Part shown: piece after piece, positions 17,637 through 26,884 of the stretch
Position numbering within the stretch: position 1 is the first letter of the stretch
Layout of the letters: the number at the start of each line of letters is the position of its first letter
Source of the DNA: JAWPMV01 sp038527215
GTDB lineage: Bacteria > Bacteroidota > Bacteroidia > J057
Length of the DNA: 47,460 nucleotides
Reading direction: 5' to 3'
Assembly (NCBI GenBank): GCA_038527215.1
Contig: JBCBGC010000054.1
Span: forward strand, 1-47,460
The notes under the pieces: generated by a model
What the model was told of the DNA's origin: nothing
The model's database searches: none
The model's input: the letters and a program-made list of their open reading frames with translations, nothing else
Translations under genes and position numbers: made by a program

Positions 17637-17668
17637 AAAAGTTATTTCTAAGAGGTAATGTAAACAAA
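17637..17668 (-). promoter_or_regulatory. Candidate promoter for SPFH gene
   Basis: On the minus strand TTTG (17668-17665), 20 bases, TAACTTTT (17644-17637): one mismatch to TTTG-N20-TAnnTTTG. The start codon at 17621 leaves a leader of about 10 bases. Confidence 0.5.
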
Positions 17669-17739
17669 AGACCTGATTTCCGTAAGATAGGTCCAAAAGA
17701 ACCCTTTAAAAATTACAAAAAATGCGGTAAAAATTATAC

Positions 17740-17747
17740 TATCTTTG
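17740..17747 (+). promoter_or_regulatory. -7 element for hisS
   Basis: TATCTTTG matches the TAnnTTTG consensus exactly, 19 bases before the hisS ATG. No clear -33 TTG is present in the AT-rich sequence before it. Confidence 0.6.
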
Positions 17748-17766
17748 CCGCCTAAAGCAGAAAAAC

Positions 17767-19122
17767 ATGGCCCAGAAACCAAGTTTACCCAAAGGAACCA
17801 GAGATTTTCTCCCGGAGGTGACCCTGCGCCGAACCTTTATTTTTGATACCATTAAAACGGTCTTTCAGAAGTATGGGTATGCGCCGATTGAAACGCCTTC
17901 CATGGAGAATTTATCGGTTCTCACGGGGAAGTATGGGGAAGAAGGAGACCGCCTGATTTTTAAAATTCTCAACTCAGGTGATTTTCTCCGCAAAGCTACC
18001 GAACTAGAAGACAGCCGGAAGCTCACTCCCCAGATCGCTGAAAAAGCCTTGCGTTACGATTTAACGGTGCCTTTTGCCCGTTTTGTGGTCATGAACCAGC
18101 ATGCGCTCACTTTTCCGTTCAAGCGCTACCAGATTCAGTCCGTCTTCCGGGCCGATAAACCCCAGAAGGGTCGTTATCGGGAGTTTGTGCAGTGTGACGC
18201 TGACGTGGTGGGCTCTGATTCCCTGCTGTTCGAAGCAGAATTCCTCTGCATTTACGATGAGGCCTTGTCAAAACTTGGCTTGGATGATTTTACCATTCAG
18301 ATCAACAACCGTAAAATCCTGGAAGGCTTTGCGGAGGTCGTCAACCAGTCGGATAAATTCACCGACATTTGCGTGGCCATTGATAAGCTGGACAAAATCG
18401 GGCAGGAAAAAGTGATGGCCGAAATGGAGGCTCGGGACATTCCGGCAGCGGCTGCTCAGGAGATTTTTCGCCTGATTACCTTTGAAGGCACAGCCGAGGA
18501 GAAGCTGGATTTTCTGGAAAAAGCCTTCGCCAATAGCCCTGCTGGTACCTTGGGAGTCCAGGAAATGCGGGAAATCTTTGAGACCTATGCCGCTTTCCCT
18601 CGTTTTGCGGGGACCGTCGATTTTAACCTGAAGCTCGCCCGCGGGCTCAACTACTACACCGGAGCGATCTACGAAGTCAAAGCAAATAATGTCAAAATCG
18701 GCAGCATTTGTGGAGGCGGGCGTTATGCAGACCTTACAGGGGTATTCGGTCGGCCTGGATTATCAGGCGTGGGCATCTCTTTCGGCGCCGATCGCATTTA
18801 TGATGTGATGGAAGAACTCGACCTCTTTGGAGAAATTCCCAGCACCAGTACGAAGGTATTGGTGGTGAACTTTGGCAATGAGGTGCGTCTTCAGGCCTTG
18901 GCGGCTCTCAACCAGCTACGCAGTGCAGGCATAGGCGCAGAATATTATGCTGAAGCGGCCAAGATGAAAAAGCAGTTTGGGTACGCGGACAAAAAGGGCA
19001 TTCCCTTTACCCTTATCATAGGGGCTGATGAAGCAGCCAGCGGACAGTACCAGCTTAAAAACATGAAAGAAGGCAGCCAACAGGCCCTGAACATGGAGGC
19101 CATTATCCAGCATCTATCCTAG
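17767..19122 (+). CDS. hisS: Histidyl-tRNA synthetase
   Basis: 451 aa, class IIa synthetase that charges tRNA-His with histidine. Motif 1 lies near KGTRDFLPE, motif 2 in FKRYQIQSVFRADKPQKGR with the catalytic Arg, the histidine-A/B boxes in LARGLNYYTGAIYEV and the adjacent SICGGGRYADL, and motif 3 in SGVGISFGADR. The C-terminal anticodon-binding domain covers about 345-451. Length and all signatures are complete. Transcribed from its own promoter; the downstream region carries an inverted repeat that may terminate it. Confidence 0.97.
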   Translation: MAQKPSLPKGTRDFLPEVTLRRTFIFDTIKTVFQKYGYAPIETPSMENLSVLTGKYGEEGDRLIFKILNSGDFLRKATELEDSRKLTPQIAEKALRYDLTVPFARFVVMNQHALTFPFKRYQIQSVFRADKPQKGRYREFVQCDADVVGSDSLLFEAEFLCIYDEALSKLGLDDFTIQINNRKILEGFAEVVNQSDKFTDICVAIDKLDKIGQEKVMAEMEARDIPAAAAQEIFRLITFEGTAEEKLDFLEKAFANSPAGTLGVQEMREIFETYAAFPRFAGTVDFNLKLARGLNYYTGAIYEVKANNVKIGSICGGGRYADLTGVFGRPGLSGVGISFGADRIYDVMEELDLFGEIPSTSTKVLVVNFGNEVRLQALAALNQLRSAGIGAEYYAEAAKMKKQFGYADKKGIPFTLIIGADEAASGQYQLKNMKEGSQQALNMEAIIQHLS

Positions 19123-19142
19123 CACCCATTCATTCGGCTTTA

Positions 19143-19236
19143 ATTCGATAATTTGTGGCTTTTTTTATTGAGCCACGAATGCACGAATTAGGGACGAATC
19201 AAAAGCTATTCGTCTTCCATTCGATAATTCGTGGCT
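19143..19236. repeat. Repeated attcgataattcgtggct element with hairpin
   Basis: 19143-19160 and 19219-19236 share 17 of 18 bases in direct orientation. 19171-19180 (agccacgaat) is the reverse complement of the second and nearly of the first, so 19151-19180 folds into a 10-bp stem with a T-rich loop. It lies between the convergent hisS and WG-repeat genes and may terminate both. Similar 'attcgtggct' words are dispersed in many Bacteroidota genomes (from memory). Confidence 0.6.
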
Positions 19237-19243
19237 CTATCCA

Positions 19244-19858
19244 TTACGGGCAATCCTGCACACAACGCCCCTGCAGATTGATATAAAACTCATCGTCTCC
19301 TAATCGGACTTTAGCTTTTTCCTGGAAAAAAGGCCAGGCCTCATCATAGGTCAACGGAATTTTCAGTTGCCCTTTGGTGTTGTAGTATCCCCGTTTCCGG
19401 TTCTTGGTAACCAGGATCATGCCTTCGGCAGGTTGCTGAGCCGCATCATACATCAAGGGAATGATTTCCAGCCCTTCATGGTTGATAAACCCAAACTGAT
19501 TGTCCACCACCACCATGGCCAGGCTATCTGAAAAAGACCAGGCGCGGTCATAAATAGCCGGCACCTGCAGGGAGCCCACCCGATTGATGAAGCCATATTT
19601 ACCCCCGACTTTAACCGGAGCTTTGCCTTCCTTAAAATCTCCGGCCTTTTCAAAAATGGGCTCAATGATCATTTGCCCTTCGGTGTTCACAAAGCCAATT
19701 TTTCCATCCTTTTTTACTCTGGACATCCCATCGGAAAGGGGATAGACCCGCTCAAATGCATCAGGGTCAATGCCTTTGGGGTATTTTTTCGCTACTGGTT
19801 GTGCATAGAGAGGAAAGACCAGGAGCATCACGAGCAAAAGGGTCCAAAATCGTTGCAT
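19244..19858 (-). CDS. WG-repeat protein with signal peptide
   Basis: 204 aa. The signal peptide ends near PLYAQ. Four to five WG/KWG-type repeats follow, each with the pattern xxGFIN-xxG-x-xIPxxYDxAxxFxxGxAxV (for example KYGFINRVGSLQVPAIYD, QFGFINHEGLEIIPLMYD). These repeats form beta-hairpin units in exported proteins of unknown function. ATG at 19858 opens the signal peptide. Monocistronic, convergent to hisS. Confidence 0.87.
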   Translation of the reverse strand: MQRFWTLLLVMLLVFPLYAQPVAKKYPKGIDPDAFERVYPLSDGMSRVKKDGKIGFVNTEGQMIIEPIFEKAGDFKEGKAPVKVGGKYGFINRVGSLQVPAIYDRAWSFSDSLAMVVVDNQFGFINHEGLEIIPLMYDAAQQPAEGMILVTKNRKRGYYNTKGQLKIPLTYDEAWPFFQEKAKVRLGDDEFYINLQGRCVQDCP

Positions 19859-20015
19859 AGGTACGAATATAGCGGTTATGCGTGGCGTGAATATGGGGGA
19901 TAGTAAAGTTGCTGTAAAAATAACGAATTTGCCTGCTAAATCGCATTTGTCGGTTCAATGACATAGATTGCGCCCATTCCCGCTTAGGATTGTAAGCAGA
20001 AAATTGCGTGAACTC

Positions 20016-20723
20016 ATGGGCCCCGCCTCTACTACGGCTATATTACTTTTTACCCGGACAGCTCAGGAAGAAGCTGCGGTAAAGGCCTTTGTTCCGCATC
20101 GAACGGGGCGGCACAATCTCCGCATTGCCCGCAGGCTGATTCGCCATAGCATCAAGACCGCACGCCAAACCAACCTCCCCTTACACATTGTTTATTCCTC
20201 CCAGCAACGGGGCGATTCTTTCGGTGAAAGACTGGCTGGAGCCGTAGAAGATACCCTGGCCTTGGGCTACGAGCGGGTGCTGGTCATCGGCAATGACTGT
20301 CCGCGGATCAACCGAAAGTTGTTGCGAAGAGCTGCTCGGCAGTTAGGAGAGCAGGACTGGGTGCTGGGCCCTTCTAAAGAAGGAGGTCTTTACCTGATTG
20401 GGATCAACCGGCGTTGTTATCAGCGCGAGGCTTTTATCTCCCTGCATTGGCAACAAGCTGATCTGTATCATGACCTTTGTGATCAACTAGCTCAAAAGGG
20501 CCAGCAACTTCTCAGCCTGCCCGTTTTTCAGGATATCAATGATGATAAGGCCTTACAGGCAGTGCTGCCTTTTTTGCCTATGGCCATATTACGGATGTTG
20601 CTGGAGCCAAAAACCATTCGCCAGTTTCCGTCATTGCACCGACCCATCCGTCCGGGTTGGGAAACTTTTTCTCTCCAACGAGCCTTACGCGCTCCTCCTA
20701 CCTTCCCGGTTCATCTCTCCTAA
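20016..20723 (+). CDS. DUF2064 glycosyltransferase-like protein
   Basis: 235 aa from ATG 20016; the frame opens earlier at a TTG (19968) without support. It has the compact GT-A-like fold of DUF2064: AILLFTRTAQEEAAVKAF at the start, GDSFGERLAGAVEDTLALGYERVLVIGNDCPRI in the centre, and VLGPSKEGGLYLIGI. The family includes a glycosyltransferase linked to arsenosugar synthesis (TIGR04282), but no ars gene is near, so the substrate is open. A terminator follows directly, so it is not co-transcribed with the SusC operon. Confidence 0.78.
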   Translation: MGPASTTAILLFTRTAQEEAAVKAFVPHRTGRHNLRIARRLIRHSIKTARQTNLPLHIVYSSQQRGDSFGERLAGAVEDTLALGYERVLVIGNDCPRINRKLLRRAARQLGEQDWVLGPSKEGGLYLIGINRRCYQREAFISLHWQQADLYHDLCDQLAQKGQQLLSLPVFQDINDDKALQAVLPFLPMAILRMLLEPKTIRQFPSLHRPIRPGWETFSLQRALRAPPTFPVHLS

Positions 20724-20728
20724 TTTTT

Positions 20729-20756
20729 GGGACCTCAAACATTGAGGACCCTTTTT
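20729..20756 (+). terminator. Intrinsic terminator after DUF2064 gene
   Basis: The stem gggacctcaa / ttgaggaccc has one internal mismatch, a 3-base loop and a following TTTTT. It starts 6 bases after the DUF2064 stop and 70 bases before the SusC start. Confidence 0.85.
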
Positions 20757-20817
20757 CCAAATTTTTCACATTCACATTACGCGAGTCCTTGTAGGCTGCG
20801 TATGCAATGCTGTACAT

Positions 20818-23800
20818 ATGAAATCCTTATTACTGAGCTTAGGCTTATGCCTGGGCATACTTTCTGCCTTTGGGCAGGAGCTACTGGTGACAGGCACCAT
20901 TCAGGATGCTGAAACCGGAGAAGCGATGATTGGGGTGCAAGTGGTCGAAAAAGGCACGGCTAATGGAACCCTTTCCCAGCAGGATGGGACCTTTTCCTTA
21001 AGGGTAAAAAGGGAATCCGGGAACCTGGTTCTGAGTTTTGTAGGCTATCTACGGCAGGAAGTCCCTTTTCAGGTGGGGAATCCCCTCGATCTGAAGATGC
21101 AGGTTCAAGTGTTGGATGATTACCGAGAGGTGGTTATCACGGCTTTGGGCATCAACCGCGCTCGTCGAGAACTCGGCTATGCCGTCCAAAAACTGGATAA
21201 TGAGGACCTGAGCCGGGTGCGGGAAACCAATCTGGTCAATGCTCTGGCCGGCAAAATTGCCGGGGTTCAAACCACCAATGGCTCTTCTGGTGTAGGCTCC
21301 TCCGCCCGCATAGTCATTCGAGGAGAGAATTCCTTGTCCGGCACCAATCAACCCCTCTTCGTGGTGGATGGCGTGCCCATCTACAACGAACTCTACGCCA
21401 ACAATACAGAGAACCTGGAAGCAGAATTTCAGGAAGTAGACTATGGCAATGGCGCGGCTGAAATCAGTCCAGATGATATTGCTTCCATTTCTGTTCTCAA
21501 AGGCGCAGGAGCCGCCGCCCTCTACGGCTCCCGTGCAGCCAATGGGGTAGTGGTGATTCAAACCAAAGAAGGCCGACCTGGACCGGGAGTGGGCATTTCG
21601 CTCCACAGTAGCCTGACGGTGGAGAGCCTCTTGACCTTCCCCGAGTTCCAGAATGGCTACGGCCAGGGAGCAGGCGGGGTGTTTTCCTATGAAGATGGCT
21701 TTGGAGCAGGCGAAAATGATGGGGGCATCACCAGTTTTGGTCCCGCCCTCAATGGACAACTCATCAAGCAGTTTGATAGCCCCTCGACTGATGCCGAAGG
21801 CAATCCCGTCCGGGCCGGAGATATTTTCGCGCGCAATGGCAATGAGATTACCCCCACGCCCTGGGTCGCTAACCCGGACAATGTGCGGAATTTTTTCCAG
21901 ACCGGCCTTACCTTCAATAATCACATCGCCCTCACCGCAGGCAGTGAGAAATCCCGGGTACGCATGGCCTATACCCGACTGGATAACAAAGGGGTGATTC
22001 CCAATACCGACCTGACCCGCAACAGCCTTTCCCTAAACCTCTCCCAAAGCCTCAACAGCCGTCTCAGTACCCGGGCTTTCGTCAATTATATCCAATCCTC
22101 TTCCACCCATCGTCCCGCCCTGGGCTATGGCAGTGAGAACCCCATGTATCTTTTTACCTGGATGGGTAGACAAGCCAACACCGCTTCTCTGGAAGATTAC
22201 TGGCAGGCCGGGCAGCAAGGATTTGAGCAATTCAACTACAACTATCGCTGGATGGACAATCCCTATTTTTCCGTCTTCGAAAACACCAATGGTTTTGTGA
22301 AAGATCGGGTCTTGGGGAACATCAGCGTCAATTATGCCTTGGCGGAAGGCCTGAATCTCCGCTTGCGTTCAGGCATGGATTACTATCATGATCTCCGCGC
22401 TTCCAAAAGGGCCTTTAGTTCGCAGCGATTCCAACAAGGCGGCTATCGGGAGGATGAAATCACTGCGCGGGAAATCAATACCGATGTACTACTTTCTTAT
22501 CAGAGAGCCCTTGGCAATGACTGGAACCTTAACCTTGGCTTAGGCGGGAATGCGATGGAGCAGCGGTTGGACTACAAAAGCACCGAAGCTGGCGAATTGT
22601 CTCTGCCAGGTATTTATAATTTTGAAAACTCCCGCATTCCCCTGGTCATTACCCAGGAAAAGCTCGCTAAGCGAATCAACAGCGCCTATGCCCTGGCGGG
22701 ACTGGCCTATGACAAGGCTATTTATCTTGACCTCACCTTTCGCAATGACTGGTCCAGTACCTTGCCTGCCGGCCAGAATTCATTTGGTTACTATTCCGCA
22801 GCTACCAGCCTGGTTTTGTCAGAGCTACTGGAAATGCCTGAGGTGATCAATTATGCCAAGCTTCGACTCAGTGGAGCCAGCGTGGGCAATGATACCGAGC
22901 CCTTTCAATTGACCAATACATTTGCTTTCAATCAAAATTATGGCGCTTTCCCGCTGGTAACCAAAACCGCGGGCTTATTGAATGCCAACTTGCGCCCTGA
23001 ACGCATGCAAGCGGTAGAACTCGGAGGGGAAATCTGGTTGTGGCAGGATAAACTGGGGCTGGATGTGAGTGTGTACCAAAATGTCTCTACGGATCAGATT
23101 ATACAGCTACCCACTTCGGCGGCCAGTGGCTATGTGGAGCGGGTCATCAATGGCGGGAGAATCCGGAGCCGGGGGTTGGAAGCGAGTTTGTCCGTTGGCC
23201 TCTACCAGGGGGCGGACTTTTACTGGCGGGCCACAGCTAATTTTGCTGCCAATCGCAGCTTTGTGATGGAATTGCCCGAAGGTGTAGAGAACTATGTAAC
23301 AGGTTTTTCTTCGGTCTATAACAGCACCCAAAACGCGGTCTTTTTTGTCGCCAATCCCAACCTGGGGAGAGTAGGGGATATGTATGGCACCGGCATTCTG
23401 CAACATGAAGGGCAAGATGTTTACGATGCCAACGGGATTCCCGTTCGTGATCCCAACCTCCGTTTGCTAGGCAATTATAATCCAGACTTCATCATGGGGC
23501 TCAACAATGAATTTGGATATAAAAACTTCAAGTTCTCCTTCCTTTTTGACTGGCGTCAGGGGGGCATCATTTTGTCCCGACTCTTTTCTATCGGAAGTAC
23601 TTCAGGGGTGCTAGCCAGTACCTTGCCTGGCCGGGAAGAAGGCGTAATCGGCGAAGGAGTAACCAATATCGGCACGACTGCCGAACCCCAATATGTAGAA
23701 AATACCAGTCGGATTGCCGCCAGCGATTTCTACGGACAGTATTATAACCGGGCCAACGAAGCCACGGCGACTTTTGATGCCTCCTATGTCAAACTGCGGA

Positions 23801-24024
23801 ACATCAGCCTGTCCTACGACCTGCCAACCGGACTTACTCAGAAATGGGGACTGGGTCAGGCCAGCCTGGCCTTGATCGCCAATAATGTGCTGCTCTTTAC
23901 CGAAAATCCCAACGTAGACCCGGAGCTCAGTACCATGCAAGGCCGTCGCTTCGCCTATGGCGTAGAGGACATGGCCTACCCTTCCAGCCGTAGTCTGGGG
24001 GTGAGTTTACGGATCAAATTATAG
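20818..24024 (+). CDS. SusC/RagA-family TonB-dependent transporter
   Basis: 1068 aa. Signal peptide at 1-19; carboxypeptidase-regulatory-like domain at about 24-100 (VTGTIQDAETGEAMIGVQVVEK); TonB-box region around DDYREVVITALGI; plug at about 115-235 with NQPLFVVDGVPI; and a large 22-strand barrel ending in SLGVSLRIKL, with the aromatic/hydrophobic end usual for barrels. It imports a substrate held by the SusD partner, powered by TonB. Followed after 22 bases by the SusD gene, so the two form the usual SusCD complex. The substrate is unknown: no glycosidase, sulfatase or peptidase is in the operon. Confidence 0.96.
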   Translation: MKSLLLSLGLCLGILSAFGQELLVTGTIQDAETGEAMIGVQVVEKGTANGTLSQQDGTFSLRVKRESGNLVLSFVGYLRQEVPFQVGNPLDLKMQVQVLDDYREVVITALGINRARRELGYAVQKLDNEDLSRVRETNLVNALAGKIAGVQTTNGSSGVGSSARIVIRGENSLSGTNQPLFVVDGVPIYNELYANNTENLEAEFQEVDYGNGAAEISPDDIASISVLKGAGAAALYGSRAANGVVVIQTKEGRPGPGVGISLHSSLTVESLLTFPEFQNGYGQGAGGVFSYEDGFGAGENDGGITSFGPALNGQLIKQFDSPSTDAEGNPVRAGDIFARNGNEITPTPWVANPDNVRNFFQTGLTFNNHIALTAGSEKSRVRMAYTRLDNKGVIPNTDLTRNSLSLNLSQSLNSRLSTRAFVNYIQSSSTHRPALGYGSENPMYLFTWMGRQANTASLEDYWQAGQQGFEQFNYNYRWMDNPYFSVFENTNGFVKDRVLGNISVNYALAEGLNLRLRSGMDYYHDLRASKRAFSSQRFQQGGYREDEITAREINTDVLLSYQRALGNDWNLNLGLGGNAMEQRLDYKSTEAGELSLPGIYNFENSRIPLVITQEKLAKRINSAYALAGLAYDKAIYLDLTFRNDWSSTLPAGQNSFGYYSAATSLVLSELLEMPEVINYAKLRLSGASVGNDTEPFQLTNTFAFNQNYGAFPLVTKTAGLLNANLRPERMQAVELGGEIWLWQDKLGLDVSVYQNVSTDQIIQLPTSAASGYVERVINGGRIRSRGLEASLSVGLYQGADFYWRATANFAANRSFVMELPEGVENYVTGFSSVYNSTQNAVFFVANPNLGRVGDMYGTGILQHEGQDVYDANGIPVRDPNLRLLGNYNPDFIMGLNNEFGYKNFKFSFLFDWRQGGIILSRLFSIGSTSGVLASTLPGREEGVIGEGVTNIGTTAEPQYVENTSRIAASDFYGQYYNRANEATATFDASYVKLRNISLSYDLPTGLTQKWGLGQASLALIANNVLLFTENPNVDPELSTMQGRRFAYGVEDMAYPSSRSLGVSLRIKL

Positions 24025-24046
24025 TCGGGCTAAAAAAAACAGAACA

Positions 24047-25477
24047 ATGAAATCAATGAATTATATCCTCAGCCTGATACTCCTGCTCCTGGCAGCCACG
24101 GGCTGTAAAGAATCTTTTCAGGAAGTCAATCAAAATCCAAACGCGCCTGAGCAGGTAGACGCCCAGTTTTTGCTGTCCAATGTGCTCTGGCAAGCCGCCA
24201 ACAACCAAATGATGCAAGGCTGGTTAGGTGGAAATTTCCTGGCTCAACAAGCCAGTAACCTGGAGTTTTTACCCATAGATCGCTATGACCTGGGGAGCAA
24301 TACGGAACTATGGAATGCTACATATCGCTTGCTCAATGACCTGCAAGCTATGCAGGAAGTAGCTCCGGATAACGATGCTTATCAAGCGGTCGGCATGATC
24401 ATGAAAGCCTATCTGGGCGCCATGCTCACCGACTTGTGGAATGACGTCCCGTTTTCGCAGGCCATTCAGGCGAAAGACGGAAATTTTACCCCGGTTTACG
24501 ATACCCAAGAGGAAATTTATACGGGCGAAAATGGGGTGCTGGATTTACTGGAAAAAGCCGTTCCCTTGCTGAAATCCACGGCAGATAGGTTGGAAGGAGA
24601 CATCATGTATGGCGGCGACCTCAGCGCCTGGGTCCGCTTTGCTAACAGCCTGCGCCTGCGCTATCTGATTCGTATCAGTGGACAGGTTGAGGTAAGCTCG
24701 GAGGTAAGTGCCCTGCTCGCCAGTGGCGAATTGATTGAGGCTGCGGATGAAAATGCAGCTGTGCCTTATTTATCCTCAGCCCCCAACCAATGGTTCATTT
24801 TCAACGAACGCGACGGCCGTTATTCTGATGTGCGCATGAGTGCCCGGATTCAAACGGTCTTTGACCAGTTAGATGATCCTCGTGCTGCCGCTTATTTTAA
24901 GCCTACCCTCACCAGCGTAGCCAATGGCAACCCTGCTTACAGGGGACTCCCCAATGGACTGAGTCGGGAAAGCCAAAATGCCTATAACCTCAGCGATATT
25001 TCGCTGCTGGGTGCCCGCTTTAGAGATATGCCCGATGGATTGGATGCGATCTTTATCGGATATCCTGAGGTGCAATTTCTTTTAGCGGAAGCCACTCAAA
25101 AAGGGTTGATCTCCGGCGATACAAAAGCCTTTTATGAGGCAGGGATTAGCGCAGCCTTTGCCCAGTATGCAGTGGCCTTGCCAGTAGGTTACTTTAGTCG
25201 GGGAGAAGTCTCTTTGGATAGTGGAGTTGCGTTAGAAAAAATCCTCACCCAAAAGTGGCTGGCCCTCTTTATGCAGGGCTACGAAGCTTGGATCGAGGTT
25301 CGGCGTACGGGTTATCCAGTACTGGAAGTACCTAAGGACAACTTGAACAATGATGTCTTTCCGGTGCGCTTTCGCTACCCGGAGAGCGAGCAAGCCGCCA
25401 ATGGCGCCAATTATGCCCAGGCGGTGAGCCGTATCGGAGGGGATAGCCACAATAGCAAAGGGTGGTGGGAACAATAG
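24047..25477 (+). CDS. SusD/RagB-family substrate-binding lipoprotein
   Basis: 476 aa. The lipobox LAATGC places the lipidated Cys at 20; the mature start ESFQEVNQNPNAPEQV is typical of the SusD-like_2 branch. The protein is mostly helical with TPR-like units, ending with WIEVRRTGYP close to the C-terminus, a hallmark of the family. It caps the SusC barrel at the cell surface. Gap of 22 bases to SusC and 18 bases to the symporter gene, so all are one operon. A start at the inner ATG (24056) is possible. Confidence 0.94.
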   Translation: MKSMNYILSLILLLLAATGCKESFQEVNQNPNAPEQVDAQFLLSNVLWQAANNQMMQGWLGGNFLAQQASNLEFLPIDRYDLGSNTELWNATYRLLNDLQAMQEVAPDNDAYQAVGMIMKAYLGAMLTDLWNDVPFSQAIQAKDGNFTPVYDTQEEIYTGENGVLDLLEKAVPLLKSTADRLEGDIMYGGDLSAWVRFANSLRLRYLIRISGQVEVSSEVSALLASGELIEAADENAAVPYLSSAPNQWFIFNERDGRYSDVRMSARIQTVFDQLDDPRAAAYFKPTLTSVANGNPAYRGLPNGLSRESQNAYNLSDISLLGARFRDMPDGLDAIFIGYPEVQFLLAEATQKGLISGDTKAFYEAGISAAFAQYAVALPVGYFSRGEVSLDSGVALEKILTQKWLALFMQGYEAWIEVRRTGYPVLEVPKDNLNNDVFPVRFRYPESEQAANGANYAQAVSRIGGDSHNSKGWWEQ

Positions 25478-25495
25478 GCCCACAGCAAAGCTGAT

Positions 25496-26884
25496 ATGCT
25501 CAAAGAAATCTTATACTGGCAATGGGCTTTGGTGATTGGACTGGGGCTGCTGATGTGGTTCCTGGCTCCCCGAGCCCGGGAACTGACAGCCTTCTTTTCA
25601 GCTACCCAAAAAGACGGTCAACAGCCCGGCTTTTGGATGTTGGCCAGTAGCCTGGTCATCTCCTGGATTTTTGCCAAATCTATCACCAATGCCGCCAATC
25701 TGGGCCTGTCTTTCGGCTTGGTAGGTGGCGTAGCCTATGCCGGTTATTATTTGTCTTTCGTGGTGGCGGGCTGGGTGATCTACCAACTGAGAACGCGGGG
25801 AGGCTTTCACAGCATTCATCATTTTCTGCAAAGTCGCTTTGGTAGAGGGGCGGTCTGGGTATTTAGCCTGTTGATTGCTTTTCGCCTGTTCAATGAAGTC
25901 TGGTCGAATACCATGGTGATTGGGAGTTATTTTGGAGCGGCGGGAAGTGGCGGTTACTATGCCGCGGTATTGGTTTTCACGGCTTTGACGCTGGCATACA
26001 CCCTCAAAGGAGGACTCAGCTCTTCGCTCTTAACCGATGCCATTCAAATGCTGCTTTTTGGCGTATTGCTGGCCATCATTTTAGGGGTGATCATCCCCCG
26101 CTCTGGCGGGCAGGTGAGTGCTTTCCTAGGCAGTGGAGAATGGACCCTGGCCACAGGCGTCAACCTGCTTTGGGTGGCGGTTTTGCAATCCTTGAGCTAT
26201 CCTTTCCACGATCCTGTCCTCACCGACCGGGGCTTTATCAGCCCCCCCAAACTTACCCTAAAGGCCTATCTCTGGGCAGCGGTAGTAGGGGCGGTGTGTA
26301 TTATGCTGTTTAGCTTTGTGGGAATATTTGGGCAAATGGAAGGGCTTAGCGGACAGGCTCCGGTGGAGGTAAGCAAATTGCTGGGGGTGGGCATCATGCT
26401 GGTCATGAATGTGATCATGATTACTTCTGCCGCCTCGACCTTAGATTCCACCTTTTCCTCTTCCGCTAAGTTATGGGTGGTGGATTTGGGCAAAAGTGGC
26501 GAAGCCACGGTTTCTAAAGGGAGGTGGGCCATGGCGGTGGTAGCCCTCTTGGGTACGTTGCCTGTTTTTGCCGGGCCGGAAATTTTATCCGCTACTACGA
26601 TTAGTGGCACCATGGTCATCGGGCTGGCTCCCATCTTCCTGGGCTGGTGGCTCAAGGCTCCCCCGCTTTCCTTTTATCTGGCGGTGGGGGCAGGCGTCGC
26701 CACAGGCGTGGTTCTGGCCATGGGCTACTGGCCTGACGCCTGGACTTGGTTTCCCGGTAAGTATGGCGACCTGCTCTCCGCCAATCTGGTAGGAACCGGA
26801 TGTTGTGTGTTTTTTTATTTCATTCCTTATGGTTGGTCAATCTATGGCAAGAGAAAAAATTACCCAGTCGCTGGGCGAGCTTAA
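25496..26884 (+). CDS. Sodium:solute symporter family protein
   Basis: 462 aa with about 12 membrane helices. The SSS family fold is supported by the early amphipathic part (RARELTAFFSATQKDGQQPGFWML) and by the helix with SWIFAKSITNAANLG, and by GGLSSSLLTDAIQMLLF, which resembles the conserved central 'GG..A..TD..Q' of this family. Cytoplasmic-membrane uptake of an organic solute with Na+ (or H+) is expected. It follows SusD by 18 bases, so it very likely takes up what SusCD brings into the periplasm. The stop overlaps the start of the metallophosphatase-like gene by 41 bases. Confidence 0.88.
   Translation: MLKEILYWQWALVIGLGLLMWFLAPRARELTAFFSATQKDGQQPGFWMLASSLVISWIFAKSITNAANLGLSFGLVGGVAYAGYYLSFVVAGWVIYQLRTRGGFHSIHHFLQSRFGRGAVWVFSLLIAFRLFNEVWSNTMVIGSYFGAAGSGGYYAAVLVFTALTLAYTLKGGLSSSLLTDAIQMLLFGVLLAIILGVIIPRSGGQVSAFLGSGEWTLATGVNLLWVAVLQSLSYPFHDPVLTDRGFISPPKLTLKAYLWAAVVGAVCIMLFSFVGIFGQMEGLSGQAPVEVSKLLGVGIMLVMNVIMITSAASTLDSTFSSSAKLWVVDLGKSGEATVSKGRWAMAVVALLGTLPVFAGPEILSATTISGTMVIGLAPIFLGWWLKAPPLSFYLAVGAGVATGVVLAMGYWPDAWTWFPGKYGDLLSANLVGTGCCVFFYFIPYGWSIYGKRKNYPVAGRA

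Noticed and set aside
20016..24024. DUF2064 gene as first gene of the SusCD operon
   Set aside because: A strong terminator at 20729-20756 separates them.
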